Shown: positions 7,072-7,152 of the stretch, piece by piece
Position numbering within the stretch: position 1 is the stretch's first letter
Layout of the letters: every line of letters starts with the position of its first letter
NCBI GenBank assembly: GCA_903911455.1
Contig: CAIWDQ010000218.1
Location: forward strand, 1 to 7,152
DNA: 7,152 nt
Source: an uncultured bacterium
GTDB taxonomy: Bacteria; Bacteroidota; Bacteroidia; Bacteroidales; JACABE01
Direction of reading: 5' to 3'
Program-made: the position numbers and the translations under genes
The notes under the pieces: model-generated
The model's input: the letters and a program-made list of their open reading frames with translations, nothing else
The model's database searches: none
What the model was told of the DNA's origin: nothing

Positions 7072-7152
7072 TTATTCATTTTTTCCTACTTGTTTATTGC
7101 GATAGTAGTGTATGTATGCTTCGCTATATTCAAAATAATTTACGCTTGGTAT
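7072..7152 (-). CDS. probable 3' end of an unidentified gene running off the right edge
   Basis: On the minus strand the frame is open from the window edge for 26 codons to a TAA at 7074-7072. The other two minus-strand frames close within 21 bases of the edge. The encoded tail begins IPSVNYFEYSEAYIHYYRN and ends QVGKNE. It is rich in Tyr, Glu, His and Arg and unlike translated AT-rich spacer DNA. Its bases are also visibly richer in GC than the spacer that follows (7026-7070), which fits coding sequence giving way to intergenic DNA. I cannot assign a family from so short a piece. A chance open frame of this length is possible, so the call is tentative. Confidence 0.45.
   Translation of the reverse strand: MPSVNYFEYSEAYIHYYRNKQVGKNE

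Noticed and set aside
7047..7079. Minus-strand 10-codon ORF beginning ATG and coding MNNRKSKNKK, with AGG 5 nt upstream, ending 21 nt before the HEPN-like gene.
   Set aside because: It is only 10 residues of AT-driven Lys/Asn codons. It overlaps the stop of the probable upstream gene, and nothing marks it as a real leader peptide.

Overview
The window is the 3' half of a respiratory complex I (NADH:quinone oxidoreductase, Nuo) operon on the + strand, followed by a short minus-strand accessory segment. The likely host is a member of the Bacteroidota. The DNA is low-GC, recognisable Shine-Dalgarno sites are scarce, there is an upstream match to the Bacteroidota housekeeping promoter (TTTG, 20 nt, TAnnTTTG), and NuoI has the N-terminal and C-terminal form I associate with that phylum. 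I cannot name a genus.

Layout. Bases 1-229 hold no gene I can support. They contain one full-consensus Bacteroidota promoter (92-123), a second looser one overlapping it (120-154) and a 13-bp palindrome just downstream (155-167). Six genes then run without a break from 230 to 6342: nuoI, nuoJ, nuoK, nuoL, nuoM and nuoN. Junctions are a 1-nt overlap (I/J), 2 nt (J/K), a 7-nt overlap (K/L), 3 nt (L/M) and 2 nt (M/N), so this is one transcription and translation unit. All six are full length, and the charged membrane residues expected of the proton-translocating subunits are present.

How they work together. NuoI carries two 4Fe-4S clusters that pass electrons toward the quinone. NuoJ and NuoK form the part of the membrane arm next to the quinone site. 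NuoL, NuoM and NuoN are the three antiporter-like proton-channel subunits. The window lacks the usual neighbour nuoH and every subunit upstream of it. Either they lie beyond a roughly 200-bp gap or they are elsewhere in the genome.

Right end. A 47-bp AT-rich convergent gap separates nuoN from a minus-strand gene (6390-7025). Its 211-aa product has an R-N-x4-H motif in a helical context, as in HEPN-domain proteins, many of which are RNases in phage defence or toxin-antitoxin systems. Upstream of it on the same strand, a 26-codon open frame running off the right edge (7072-7152) is probably the 3' end of another gene. Together they may be a small transferred accessory module, but the sequence shown does not prove a defence role. 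The complex I genes themselves look ordinary.
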